Shown: one piece after another, positions 37,214 to 49,732 of the stretch
Numbering within the stretch: the stretch's first letter is position 1
How the letters are laid out: each line of letters opens with the position of its first letter
Assembly (NCBI GenBank): GCA_030770545.1
Contig: CM061098.1
Span: forward strand, 15,466,001-15,530,000
DNA length: 64,000 nucleotides
Reading direction: 5' to 3'
Source: Macropodus opercularis
Lineage: Eukaryota > Chordata > Actinopteri > Anabantiformes > Osphronemidae
Translations under genes and position numbers: made by a program
The notes under the pieces: generated by a model
What the model was told of the DNA's origin: nothing
What the model saw: the letters and a program-made list of their open reading frames with translations, nothing else
The model's database searches: none

Positions 37214-37825
37214 ACTGCCACATACACTAAGTAATTGTCCAGTGTGTTGTTAGACATGCTCTACCTTGACCAAATCTGACTGAGCATGCATGGAGAATGT
37301 ATGTGTAGGGCAACAAACACCTGGTTATCTGTGCTCTTGCCTTGGAGCATCATGTTTTATCCATGTGTGTTTGTGTACATGTGACGGTGCCATCAAGCAC
37401 AAACTTGAATTCAAACATGGCTTGTTCTGGACTCAGTGGGCTTCCTCGTTTCCATGCCGCTGATAGTTCAGTGTCCAAGCATATACATGCACACACATAC
37501 ACTCTTTGTGCATCCTAGTGCTCATATTCATACCAAATATGAAATCACAGAAGGCTTTGAATCAGCTTCCAAATGATACACACAAACACACACAGATCCA
37601 AAACTGTCCGTGTATGTTTTCACAGCAAATGTTGGCTGCTGAAAACATATAGAACGTCAACAACACAGTCGGCTGCCATTGTCAGTGTCAACAAACTCAG
37701 CAGTCTTTTATTCTTGGCTTGGAGAGGATATTTTTTTTGACTTTTGCAACTTCTGACGCTTTGAGATTTAAGTTTTAAAAAAAAAGAATTAAAATATATG
37801 AATTAATCAAGCTTAGTTTATAAAC
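36381..37825. other. Unassigned noncoding DNA
   Basis: AT-rich. No gene is seen. A (CT)n(CA)n microsatellite is listed separately. Confidence 0.5.
37174..37214. repeat. (CT)n(CA)n compound microsatellite
   Basis: About seven CT units followed by thirteen CA units, uninterrupted. Confidence 0.95.
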
Positions 37826-37884
37826 TCTCCAGTGTTCAGTTGCTGGTCTAACTATCCTGCCTGTGAATTGAACTGAATTGAATA
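37826..37884 (+). mobile_element. L2 LINE 3'-UTR scrap with internal deletion
   Basis: TCTCCAGTGTTCAGTTGCTG and the following CTATCCTGCCTGTG match the L2 3' UTR at 3846-3888. They then join directly to GAATTGAACTGAATTGAATA, the L2 tail. About 270 bp of the UTR is absent between the two parts. Confidence 0.8.
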
Positions 37885-40389
37885 AACACAAAATGTCATG
37901 CTTAACAATTTTATGTTTGGTTTGTGTAATAACATTCCTTTAATGTTTTAGTTGAGACATTAAAGCAGTGCATCAGTAAACTAGTACTTGGACAGTGACT
38001 TTGGGGAAAGACTACAGGTCGGTGTTATTCTTTCCATTTCTTTCTGCTCTCCTCCCTTCAGACTCATCAAACATGATCATCAACCAAGCCACATTTCCTG
38101 GTGCCATCCCCAGAGCTACAGTATGCTGCAGAAATGTCTGAGAATATATACAGTATACAATCATTCTTAAGTCACCAATGACCCACAGATTAAACGTTTA
38201 TTTTGCATGTCACCTTGTTTATGCCTGTCACAATTAAGTGCTAATGTTTGCATTAAAATTCAAAAAGTTAAATAAGCAGCTTCTGCTGTTTATGCCACAG
38301 TACAGATTAGCAGCATGGCTCAGTTACAACACGTCGGGAAGATTAGCTTCTTTCACACTACCGCATCCTCTTTCTCCTGATTACATTTTGTGAATGATTA
38401 TTTCTTTTTGTAAATGTATAAATCTTATTACTTACATGTGCTTCCATGTCCCCATGAAATTACACTAACGGTAAAGATGAAATTACATCACAACACTACA
38501 CACACAATATGAATGATTGGTTCACATTGATGAATTATCTGTGGAAGAGAAGAAGAGCTGAACCCATACACCTACTGTACTCTACACATACAGTACACTT
38601 TTACCGTTAAACTATTACTTAGGATGATGCCCTTCACGCTAGAAACTGTACTTGGCTGTTATGAAATGCAACTTCCCCACTGTGGGACTAAAGGTTTCCT
38701 TATTCGTATTCTTTATGTATGTCTGGTAAGACTGCAGGTTAAAAGGATCCATCGAAACAAGTTCATCAAACTTTGTGGGTCGTACACGCCACATACTCCT
38801 CAACAGACACACAAACATGCACTTTTAGTACGTTGAAGGATTACGATTCTTCCAGTAACAAATTAACAGTGAGTGTGAATCTGGCAGTAGACAAATCATT
38901 CTGTGTGTGTGTGTATGTGTGGGTGTGTGTGTGTGTGCGTTCCATGCCAGAATATGGTGAAACAAAGACGTATTGTCTCCCCCATAAATTTATATGCAGC
39001 CAATTTGTCACACAGAGCTGTGAGTGTGTGTATATGCGAGGGACACAAGCTAGTAGAATTGGTAGAAAAACTGCAGATGGATTAGATTACCTCCACATGG
39101 ACCATTTTTGTCTCTTTAAGTGAAATAAAGTAGAGATACAAATTGGCTGTATGCCCTTTGACCACACATTTCACTGTGTTCCCTGTTGTTGTGGTAGGAT
39201 TCTGCTGGAATCATCTATTCAGTAGAGATAAAAAGTGTGCTTTTATCATCTAAACCCATCAATATGCGTTTGTCTGCAGTGGGCCATGTTGTCCAAACTA
39301 GTGTTTGTGTGTGAAAACTGAAAGGTACAGGAAGGTTGACTATACAACAAAAAAGGGTTCACTTCAGCAATGGCTTTTAACAGAGTGCATTATTACACAG
39401 ACAGCAGGAAGCAACTACCCATGCTCTGTCAAACATAGCCGACAGTGCTTTACCTGGAATTTTCTGTAGTTATTTCCTGGTAACTATGCCTGTACTGGAG
39501 GTAGCTCCCAGCTAAATCACATACAAGCAGTGTTGGTTATAATAATCCACATCTATGTCACTATTGCTGTTATTTTAACATTATTCTTTTCAGTTTCTAC
39601 TATAGCTTAATGCTACTGTTCATTTCACATTTTTCATGTAAATTTGACTGTTAGACGCTTGTATTAATTCATCATCTACAGTGTTCAGTAATAATGTAAA
39701 GGTCTTAGAAATGCAGTACTAGAAATGCAGAAAATGTGTCTCTACAGTTATTAACACAAACCCCACTGTCTTTCTTAAAGTTCTCGTCCTTTACCTGTAT
39801 ATGCTTATGACACTCATAAAGTAGTATACACACTGTAGGTGTATATAATTTACATGTCTTTCCTAGTTTTTTACCATTTGTACTGTATCTCCTGTCCTTC
39901 CATAACATTGTAACATAATTACACTGCCTAAGAGCAACCAGGGCTACAGCTTTGCAGTTGGCTGTGTAAGTGCGTTGTTCCACCACACGAGTAGCCACTC
40001 AGTTAGGAATGCTGACTATATGCTGTATGCAAGAGAGGTTTAAAATATCCTCCCCGCTGCTCTAATGGATCTGTAGAGGTGCAGATGGCCATAAGAGTAC
40101 TTCACACTGATACAAGGCACGCAAACGTACATAGACACACAGTCCTGGCGTAACAGCTTCCGTTTTTACCTGTGCGCTTGACAGTCTGTCGTTGTTTTCT
40201 AAAACTACTGTCTTAAAACGACAAAAAACATACAAACACAATAGATTCAATGTTAACAAAACAAAGTGTAAGTGAAAGTGTAAGTATCTAGTAGAGTTCT
40301 ACTTTGTTGGGTAATTTCTAGATGTAATAGGCAACACACAGAGACACATCCTATCAGTCATAGTCACATATGTATGTGCAAGACAAGCA
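37885..40389. other. Unassigned noncoding DNA
   Basis: No gene is recognised. A (GT)n tract lies at 38902-38938. Confidence 0.5.
38902..38938. repeat. (GT)n microsatellite, interrupted
   Basis: GT units with TA and GG interruptions. Confidence 0.85.
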
Positions 40390-40555
40390 CTTTACTGTAA
40401 ATGTCTTTGACCTGTGGCAGGAAGCTGAAGTCCCAGAGGAAAACACAGAAAAACCATGCCACAAAGCAAGGCACCGGGCCTACAAGCAAGTTCAAATAGG
40501 GGTAAACATTTGGTAAGGCTCTACCTACAGAACAACACCTCTGTCCCACCCCAGA
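40390..40555 (-). mobile_element. Degenerate SINE family A copy, minus strand
   Basis: AAATGTCTTTGACCTGTGGC, AGGAAGCTGAAGTCCCAGAG and GAAAACACAGAAAAACCATG align with the reverse complement of the SINE A body (CATGTCTTTGGACTGTGGGA type). The segment near 40515-40555 resembles the head. It is heavily diverged and inactive. Confidence 0.55.
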
Positions 40556-43470
40556 AATATACATTACGCTTTGTGAGTGATAGCAATAAAATGGTCACAT
40601 TGTCAAAGCTACACTTTATTTAATGTTTATTTATTTTTGTACTAAGAGTGGTGTAGTGTGTCAGACTGGTGTGTAAAGTCATCTGCTGTACAGCACTGAC
40701 ATTGAAACTAAACACAGGTTAACACAGGCAGCGACTGACTACAGAATTTCACATCAACAGCTAGATTTACTGTACATACAAACAAGCTGGACGCAGTCAT
40801 GACTCCACTTAAAAGCAAATGCAGCCTCAGGTCTGATGGACATCTAAAACTACCATTGCTTAATAAAAATTGCTTTAAAAACTAAAAAAAAATAAAAGCA
40901 GTAACATATGACATATGTTCACAATCCAAATCTGCTGTTTCTGCTGTACAGTCATATTGTAGTCCATCCACTTTGAGCTGATGTCAACAGTCAGGTACAA
41001 ACAACAACAACATGATCTTGTTTAAAAGTGTGCTGAGAGCAGAGAACTGCTTTAAGTGTAAAGAATTCAGCTGCAGTTCATTGAAATATTGCTTTCCCAG
41101 CCCTCAGGCTGTGATTTCTCCTTCTTCACTTGCTGCTACGCGCCACCTCCCATATCATCTGTGTCTGTTGGCCTCTTAACTTGAACAATATGTGGTCACA
41201 ATCTGCTTTCGGTTTGACAGTCTCATTTAGCCTCCGGGGTACTAAAGCTAAAGTGACATAACTGAGTGGTGAGTCTGCCCTTTTTGAATGTTTCCCTTAG
41301 TAATGACATCAAAATAAGTAGTGTATTGGATTATGGGTCTGGGGAGGCATTGTGGGGAAAAGGAAATGCAGAAATTTACCTTTGGGAGGTTTTTGACCTT
41401 ATTTTTTTTTTCTAAATTAACTATAACTTGTCACATTTAGTTGGGGTGAGAATTTGTATCACACCCTGAGACTTCACCTACTCTGTGTCACCCTTGGCAT
41501 TATATCAAGAAACCAATCCTGCCCATTAAATATTTCTTTTCATGTAAACACAAGTATGTTTTGGTTAAGAGCAGCAATCCCAGTCTAACCCCGACCTAAG
41601 GGTTTTTAGGTTACCCAAAACCAAACTCGGACTGACCCCTGGATCTGTGTATTGACAGTATTGGATTTTTTTTAAGTCTGCCACCTACTACTTTCTTGCA
41701 ACCCGCTTCTCCTTTAAGACATCTTAATTCTTGGAATATTGCCTTAATAGATCATTCATAAACTTCAGTTGTGTAATGAGAATCTATTTCTGTGTTTTTG
41801 TCAATGGACTGAACAAAACTGAACCTTAAAAGCAATTAGAGTGAGGCATAATTAAAACATCTAATTTCCCTTACCCGTGTTGGATGTTATTTACAAATCT
41901 GAGAGATTAACTTTATTTTATTTTCATGCCATTAATGGACATTGCTCATTCACAAAACAATCATCCAGGTGAGGTTATCTGGACTTATGTTGGAGTTTAA
42001 ATAGTTTTTATTCTTCACAACTTGAAACTTACAGAGGGCACATTCTCCCCTAAGTAAATGTGAATGAGAATCTTCATGAGAATATCCATCTTTATCTCTC
42101 ACTCTCAGACCCTAAGGGAATGACAAATGTGACCTTAATATTTTCATCTCTTTCCCCTGCCCAAGATATATATGCCAAAATAACACTTGTGATGTGTCAA
42201 AATGACCCTAGGTTCTGCAGGGAATGTGTCTTGAAGTTGTTTGGTGTGTTTGTGTGTGTGTCTGTGTGTGTGCAATTAAACTGCAAAGACACCAACCACC
42301 TAAGGCTCTGTTTCTCTTTCTGTCACCCTTCCCTCTTCTGTAAAGTTGTTTCTTTAATCATTACTTAAAGCCTTCTGATTCTCTCCTGTCTTATATCCAT
42401 AGTATCATCATGAATTTTCTTGGCCCACTTTATCTCTCAGGAGTAACATTCACAGTTTTCAGTTGTTTTGTCTCTCTTACCATAGTAGTAAGGGGACAGA
42501 AGTGATTCACCTTTTTTTCTGTGACAACACACTCTTACTTTTATCTCACAGCCGGAGGCTGCATTTCAAAACGGTGCCATGCTTTAGATGCTATATGTGT
42601 AAAAGCTTATAAATGACCTGTGCACAGTTGTGACTAAAACACCATTCATCAGTGATACTGCACGTGCATGTGTAAGTTAGTTTGTGAGTTTACCAGTGTG
42701 CTTTTTTGTTTTACTGTCATACCTTTATTGCTATGTTTCTGCCCTCCTCATCTTTTCGACAGAGAACAAGATTACTCTTTAATGACTTCTTGTACCTCTG
42801 TGGTGACTCTGTCACGGTGCTCCTTCACATTTCTCAACTTTTTTTTTAAATTGTGTACCTGGTTTCAATGTACAGAACTTTTTTTGATGCCACAGTATGA
42901 CATTTCATTTTACAGCAACAAGCAATCTCGCAGCGCTCTGCTACCCCTGTTGCTGGAAAATGAAATAATAAAAGGTAAAAAAAATGTTTTAAATTCCATT
43001 AAAGCTCTACCTGTACAGCTTTGTTCTTCTTTTTTCTGTTCAGTGCGGTTGGGGATGTTACACTAATGTAGAGCGCCACTGAGAATGAAATTGGAAGCTG
43101 GAAGAAAATGTTGTTTTGACAGCAGCCAAAATGATTCAGGCAATGTCTGGTTTAAAGAAGATGAAACAGTAAATCAAAACGCACATGTAGCAAAGCATAC
43201 TTCATTTTCAGTCTAAGCAACTCTGTAATGGAACAATCATTTTTTAAATCACCACCACGACCACATGAACCAAATACACAGAAATGTTCAGTGCAGTTTT
43301 CCTGCAACGAGAGTAGTTTCTCTAAATTTGCACAAACAACTTGAACCCACCAGCTAAGACTTACAGTGTATGTGGTACAAACCACCACTCGATATGCTTG
43401 TTAATTTGTATCTTCTTTTCATGAAAGTCACAATACAGGAAAAATGCCTTCCAATTAAATAATATTATAA
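40556..43470. other. Unassigned noncoding DNA
   Basis: No gene is recognised. A 132-codon Phe/Ser/Leu-rich plus frame at 42668-43066 lies in T-rich sequence with no family signature and is judged chance. GT-rich patches occur near 42247. Confidence 0.5.
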
Positions 43471-43474
43471 TTAA

Positions 43475-43598
43475 CCCATAAGAGACCAGACCCATTTCTA
43501 CTTAGAGGAAAATTTTGGGGGATGTGAACTAAACAAAATGAACCATGTGCAACACACCTCTGAACAATTTTGTGTGTGTCACCATGGGTTCTTATGGG
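43475..43598. mobile_element. piggyBac-like MITE, 124 bp, TTAA target duplication
   Basis: TTAA at 43471-43474 and 43599-43602 flank a segment with inverted ends CCCATAAGA and TCTTATGGG (9 bp, perfect). The TTAA duplication and CCC-starting ends are the hallmark of the piggyBac superfamily. There is no coding capacity, so it is a non-autonomous derivative. Confidence 0.82.
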
Positions 43599-43602
43599 TT
43601 AA

Positions 43603-46600
43603 AATGTCCCTTTTTATCCTTGAGCATTACATTTGCCATCTGATTTGACGTCAAACAGACCCACTCCCTTTAATTCTTATCTACAATTACAGACGCACAG
43701 CCATATCTCAGTAATGGTTTCAATTTGTTACTGATGCTAAATCAAAGAAAACAAACCACAGAAGGCCTGAGTTGGCAGCTATCATTTTTTGTGTGAATGA
43801 AATCGCAATTATTTCATGTAATGAAACAATTTTCTCACTATAATCTGTTTGTTGTGGTTTTCCCTGTTGCTCTTTGTCTCTTGATAATTAGGCTGCATGT
43901 GATATTTGCACATTGAGCAATATTTTAATCTCCATGTATATGCCTCTGTGTGTGTGTGCGTGTGTGTGTTTTAACAACTCTCAACAGCCAGCAACTTGCT
44001 AACACCTCTGTGTTGCCATGGCAGCCTAATTAATTTTAAAATGGAATGATGTTAATCAATATCTGGTGGGGGTGTAGACGTTAGTATGTTAATATGTTTC
44101 AGAGTTACAGCAAACAAATGCAAGTGTGTATATGTGTGCTGAGTTTTAGTGCTTGTCACTGCAAGATGGCTACTACAAAATATAATATAGTTATAGATGC
44201 TTAACAGTGCCTGAAGGAAGGGGCCACAAACTGACAACAGACAACATTTTGAGGCAGGAAAATAACAATGAGCAATGGCCAGGTCAAACAGAGTAATACT
44301 GCAAACCATCATCCCCCAATCACACAGCCTCACTTAATGCTGCATCACATAAAAAGTAATGTAGATTTGCTTAAGTTGGTAAATTATGCCTTTATTTTAT
44401 TATATTTTTAAATTATTATTAATCTACGTTGACTCTGTGACCTCTGCCCGAGATCTGTCCCACAGAATGTTTCAGTGATGACAGAGACGCTAAAGAAAGG
44501 CTAAGGTCAGTGGACCGCATAGAATGTGGCTTCAGTGTGAATTTGCACTCATAGGAGCTTGAAACACTAAGCACAGTAACAACTAGGTTGCATAAAGGTG
44601 ATAAATCATTTTAATTGTGTTACTGTGTGTTGATACAATACATTGCATCCTGTAGCTCATGAGCTAAAAAGCACCCTGGAGAGGCAGGTAGATAAAGCCT
44701 AAAAAATATTTGTCAGTTAATGCAATGCAACTGAATCAAATTTTTGTACAGCACAAAAATATGTACACACACCGTGCTGCTATACTGAATTGAAAAGCTC
44801 CTTGAAAACGCTTGACTCGGGGGCAAAACCACTCTCACACTATATGCTGGCCTTTCTCTCTCCCTTGCTTTGTCTCACACACAAGCACACAGACATGCAC
44901 ACAAACGCACGAGTGTTGTACATTCCTAAAGCTATTTTAAATGTTACTGTAAATGGACTCTATTGCGGATATATGTTCCTAATCATGCTCTTGTATTACT
45001 ACTGAACACTCACACATAAAGTCATAAAGGTCAACTTGAAGAGATGCTACTTCATTCACTTGACAGTGTAGTGGAAAATGTGTATACTCAGGGTGGAATA
45101 TATGTTCAGAATGTATAGGATGGAATTTGTACTTGATATGTATGTATTGATATGTAAAAAGCAGGTCAAACTGCTTTTTACAGAGTTCCTGAGTCCAGGA
45201 TCTGAACTTTTGTTTTGGTAGGAAAACAGGATGATCTCTCCCGTTTCTGGAAAGTTCGTATTGTGAAAGTTCTTGGCGTGCATGGCCGCTCCGGGAACAT
45301 GTCAGGTTGGAGTGACCTGACATTCAAATACTTTCAGATAAAAAGTCAATAATCTAATCAAAGACTAAATTCAGACAATTGCTGTTCAGCGAAAGACGCA
45401 AGTTGAGGGTTTAGAAAACCCACTACCCGAAAACGAGAGGAAAGGATATGCTGTGAGAGCTGGGAGACGCCAGCTGTGTCTCCCAGCTTTTGTATTATTT
45501 TGAAACTAAGTGCTGTGTCTGATTGAATTCTTTCAGTGAAACTACAACAGTATAGTGAACTCTAAACTCATGAGGATCACTTAAACAAATCTCTTGAAGC
45601 AGTTTAGCTTAATGCTAAATAGTAATAGTCAGTGATCTCCTACTTGGTTTGACTTAAATAAATACCCCTTATAATACCATTATTAATGACACCACATCTC
45701 AAGAAATCATATATAGAATCACGCTTGTGCACTACAGGGTATATAGTGTATACTGATTAAAAATTAAACCCGCATCAGCAATTAAAACATACAGTATAAT
45801 TTAAAAAATAAAAGGCAATTCAAAGATATTTGTCCACACGTTTTAATAAGTCCACCAAAAATGGGTAAGCTTTAACAAGTTTGTTGTTAAATTGCAAAAG
45901 CCATAGTTTCATACAAGACTAGACGACCACTAAGACTATTCATTGAAAATCAAAGTAAACAAGCAGCGCCATACACCAGGGTGAACCACTCATAGCTGCT
46001 AGGCTGAAATTGGTTAGTAGATTTATTTTATCTGTCAACTAACGCATAGCGGTAGCACTGCCTCCTCTCAGTGAATATCTAATCACAGGACGGATTTTCA
46101 TGTTCAATGTGGGGCCTTCTAGCTGGTCATACTGTCGCCAACCCGTAACCTGATTGGCTATCACAACTACCTGCCAACAATATGAGCCTGTTTACTTACA
46201 GCCTGACAACACAGGCTGGCTGGATTCTGATTGGATAAAAACTCTAGCCAGAAACTACTTCCCTTGTTTATATGATTCCTGTAGACAGTGAAGCCTGTTA
46301 CATAACAGTATTGCTTGTGTTCTGTGTGTGAGTCTCTATGGAGAAGACTTGAGCTTACATTAATGTTTGATCTTCTTCTTGATATGCACAACAAACTCCA
46401 CAGGAAACTGAACAGTTGTATGGACCAAAGAACAGAGGCAGACTGACCAACACCTGTGTCTTGTAGGAAAAAAAGATCTTCCAGTAACCTATAAATGATT
46501 GTTTTTTTTTCATCATCTGGAGCTTTGAAGTCAAACATGTTTCTACTTCAAAAAAAAGGGTGACATTTTAGGAAATTGATTTCTTGCTAAGAGTTGGAAG

Positions 46601-46954
46601 ACAGGATCAATACAAGTCATATCTTCAGACTCTAGGCTGGGTGAGGACCCAAAAAGGGCTGTATCCAGTGTTTCACGTTAAAATTATATTTCATTTCTTT
46701 AACAGGTTCCATTTGGCCTTCTTGGCAGAAAGCTTTGAGTTCTGATTGCAGTATTTGATCTCTGCAGGTAAGAGCAGCAGTATAACAGACAAAATAGCAA
46801 TATTGTGAACAGATCCAAAGGCTTAGAGGTATTCTTAAAATATCAAGCACTACAAAAGTCCACAACTAGTCATCTGTTTTGAGCTCAAAGCACATAAACC
46901 AACCCAGCCTCTCAGGTTAGCTGCCACAATTTATAGCTTACAGTGAAGACTTAC
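43603..46954. other. Unassigned noncoding DNA
   Basis: No gene is recognised. Contents visible: an 11 bp perfect inverted repeat (AGCTGGGAGAC at 45458-45468 with its complement at 45478-45488) and an 8 bp one at 45299-45321 (TGTCAGGT/ACCTGACA). AT-rich homeobox-type motifs lie at 44020-44065. Confidence 0.5.
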
Positions 46955-47548
46955 TCACAGGATGTCCCAATAACTAAAAATCCTCCAGTTAATTTAAAAT
47001 GCTGCAGCCAGAGTTCTGACTGGATCAGACAGATCACGATTCTCTTACATTAGCTTCTCTGCATTGTCTTCCTTAAGATCTAGGATAAAAGTCAAAATTC
47101 TTCTCCTCACTTACAAAGCTCTTTATGATAAAGCTCCATCTTATCTTAAAAATCTCATAGCTTAGCTCTCAACAGAACGCTTTGTTCTCAGAGCACTGGT
47201 CTACTTGTGGTTCCTAGAGTTTTTAAATGTAGAACGGGAGGCAGAGCCTTTAGCTACCGTGCTCCTCTACTGTGGAACCAGCTTCCAGTTCAGGTTTGAG
47301 AAGCAGACACCCTCTTTACTTTTGAAACTAGGCTTAAAACCTTTCTTTTTGACAAAGCGTATAGTTAGAGATGGTTCTGGTCACTCTGAACCATCTCTTA
47401 GTTACGCTGCTATAGGCTTAAGCTGCTGGGGGACCTCCTTTATTCACTGAGCTCCTCTACTGTTCGGTTTCTTCTATCGACTAACATGCCTCCATCTTTA
47501 AATGTAACTAACATTGTCTGTTTTTTTCTCTTAGTTGTGCTTCTCCCC
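46955..47548 (+). mobile_element. L2/Maui-type LINE 3' fragment
   Basis: This starts in the last part of ORF2 (CCTCCAGTTAATTTAAAATG, encoding the LQLIQNAAARVLT region), passes through the SHRTL-type and Cys/Arg-rich C-terminus, and reaches the GTGGAACCAGCTTCCAGTTC and ACAAAGCGTATAGTTAGAGA blocks shared with the copy at 3432. It breaks off about 170 bp into the 3' UTR, before the (TTGAA)n tail. Frameshifts are present, so it is inactive. Confidence 0.88.
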
Positions 47549-49329
47549 TAGGCTTTCATACATACGGAGAATGTTTTGGGGTTTTTTTGTTGTTGTTTTT
47601 TTTAAACACTAGCAACGTCAGTTTTGATATTGAGTGTGACTGGCCCTCCTGGAAAATTTAAACTCCTCCTACTCATGGGTGGAATTCAACATTGATAATT
47701 TTAGTCTTTCTGCATTATGTAAACAAGCAAGAAGTTACACTTAGTGACACCAGCTTTACAGTTTACACAAAGCACTTGTTTAGCCACATTTGTCTTATCT
47801 AATTTAGACAACGACAACTAATAACTTTGGAGGATAAAAACGCTGTCTCCAAGATGGAAGCCATGACCCCAGGATGGAGCTGTGAGAGCTGCAAGCGCTC
47901 TTCCTTCTTCCATTTTTGTGCTGACTCCAGCTAACATACTGAACGCCAAAAAAAACAAAGGAACCAGCATGCCCCAGAGACTTGCCTACATCCAACCTTG
48001 GTCTTCCACCCCAGCCGCTGTCCCTCCCAGGAGAAAGTAAGGCACAGCCAAACACGAAATACACCACAATCAGCTTATCAGTACGGGACGAAATCAGGGC
48101 CACCAGCAGCGAGTGCAAACCCCGCAATTGAGAATTGGACTGCAGTGATTAAAGCTGCATGCAACACGGACCTCTGCTTTAATTACTCAACGACTGGAAT
48201 GAACAACTTTTTATTCAACGAACGGAGGATGATGTCAGGACACTACCAAGACAGAGGCAAAACTTGTTAAGTTTGAGCAAAGAATTAAGAGCCTTAGAAG
48301 TGGTCAGTTATTATGTTGTTTCTAACTTTATTGTTCAGTAACTATAGTGCAGCATATGGTTTCTGATTAATGTGTTTACCGTATTATTCATTGTAATGCT
48401 CCTGCCAGATGTTCAAATTCACTCTCACAGGCTGAAGCAGACAAGCCACGCAATCTTGCACTGCTGCCTTCATCCCCAGAATCTGCTCACCCGATCACTT
48501 TAGATCAGCGATCAGTTAATGTTTTCTCGGCATTTCATGGCGTACCACTGCGTATAGTTTTTGACTGTGTTTACCATAGTAATTCACTGTTCATATAACT
48601 AGAATTCATCTTGCAGGCACGATGCAGAAAAGCTACACAACCTTTGTCTGCTGCCTTGTGTGTGTTCTTGATCTGTGGTTTACTATCACTCTGATTCCTG
48701 AAGTTCTATTGCCAAAACATGTGCTCTTTGTCCAACCACACACACGCATGTGGCTCGAACATAGCTGCCATCTTGGTTACACACAAACAGAGAAATTGGG
48801 TGTGTGAGTGTGTGTGTGTGTGTGTGGTACAGAGTATATTTGTGTATATATTAAGCCCACTATTACTGGTCTCTTCTATGGGTCACTAGTTATTAACCTC
48901 CAGACTGTCACCTTGACACTCTCACACGCAAAATAACAAGTGCACACACATTCACACATTGAATTGAAGACTGACCCATTCTTATGTGCAAACACTATCA
49001 CCATCTCTAAAACGCTCTCTCTCTTTCACACACACACATATAGACAATCTTTATCGGCCCACTGTGACCTGACCTGCCACATGAATTGGCATGAAGTGTT
49101 AATCCTAATATGGATTATCAGACAGACAGAGATTATCCTCCTTTTAAAGATTAGAAGCTCAGTTCAAGATTAGCTAATTCAAAGTGCCACTTAAAGGTTA
49201 TCACATCAGTGGTGACAGAAAATTATTTTGCGCATGGGCTGTATATGGTCAAATTGCAAAGGAATCAATCACACACTGACACACGCAGCTGATTTAAAAG
49301 GTAATAGAATTTATTTGAGAGAATCATTT
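47549..49329. other. Unassigned DNA with a GC-richer segment at about 47840-48280
   Basis: No gene is recognised. 47840-48280 is less AT-rich and opens a 90-codon plus frame (47998-48270) and a 107-codon minus frame (47804-48127). Neither resembles a known family to me. It may be an unrecognised transposon part or a noncoding element. A (GT)n tract lies at about 48801-48826. Confidence 0.45.
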
Positions 49330-49732
49330 TATCATACATGTCACACCCTGGCCACTCCCTGTTTGAACTGTTGCTGTAAAGCAAGGACAAATAGACTCAA
49401 GCACAGTTTTTATCCAACTCTATTAACCACTCTGAATGCTGCTAAGAAATAATACACAAAAAAATTCAAGTCTGTAGCCAGATCGATGCAATGTTGAATG
49501 TATGTGTGGGTACGAATACGCTTTATGTATTGCCTGTGTGTATGCTCATGTGATGTTTTTAGGTATATTTATTGTTATATATTTTTATTTTAGTAATTTT
49601 AGCACTCAATTTATTATTACTATTATTGTGATTTTTCTTTACTACAACTGAATAATGCACTGACTGGAGAGCACTTTAAATTTCATTGTACATGTGTCAA
49701 TGACAATAAAAACCTATTCTATTCTATTCTTG
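49330..49732 (+). mobile_element. LINE 3' end with (TTCTA)n tail
   Basis: The plus frame ends with KARTNRLKHSFYPTLLTTLN, the C-terminus typical of a CR1/L2-related ORF2, with its stop at 49450-49452. A T-rich 3' UTR follows, then TTTCATTGTACATGTGTCAA, TGACAATAAAAACC, and a (TATTC)n tail at 49713-49731. This tail differs from the L2 copies and from the Rex1-like copy at 62612, so it is a third LINE lineage. It is strongly 5' truncated. Confidence 0.78.

Noticed and set aside
42668..43066. A 132-codon plus-strand reading frame
   Set aside because: It lies in a T-rich tract, its composition is hydrophobic and Ser-rich, and no family is recognised.
46140..46260. Two ATTGG boxes and a GGATAAAA motif resembling a core promoter
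   Set aside because: No reading frame, exon or transcript support follows, and the motifs are short enough to occur by chance.
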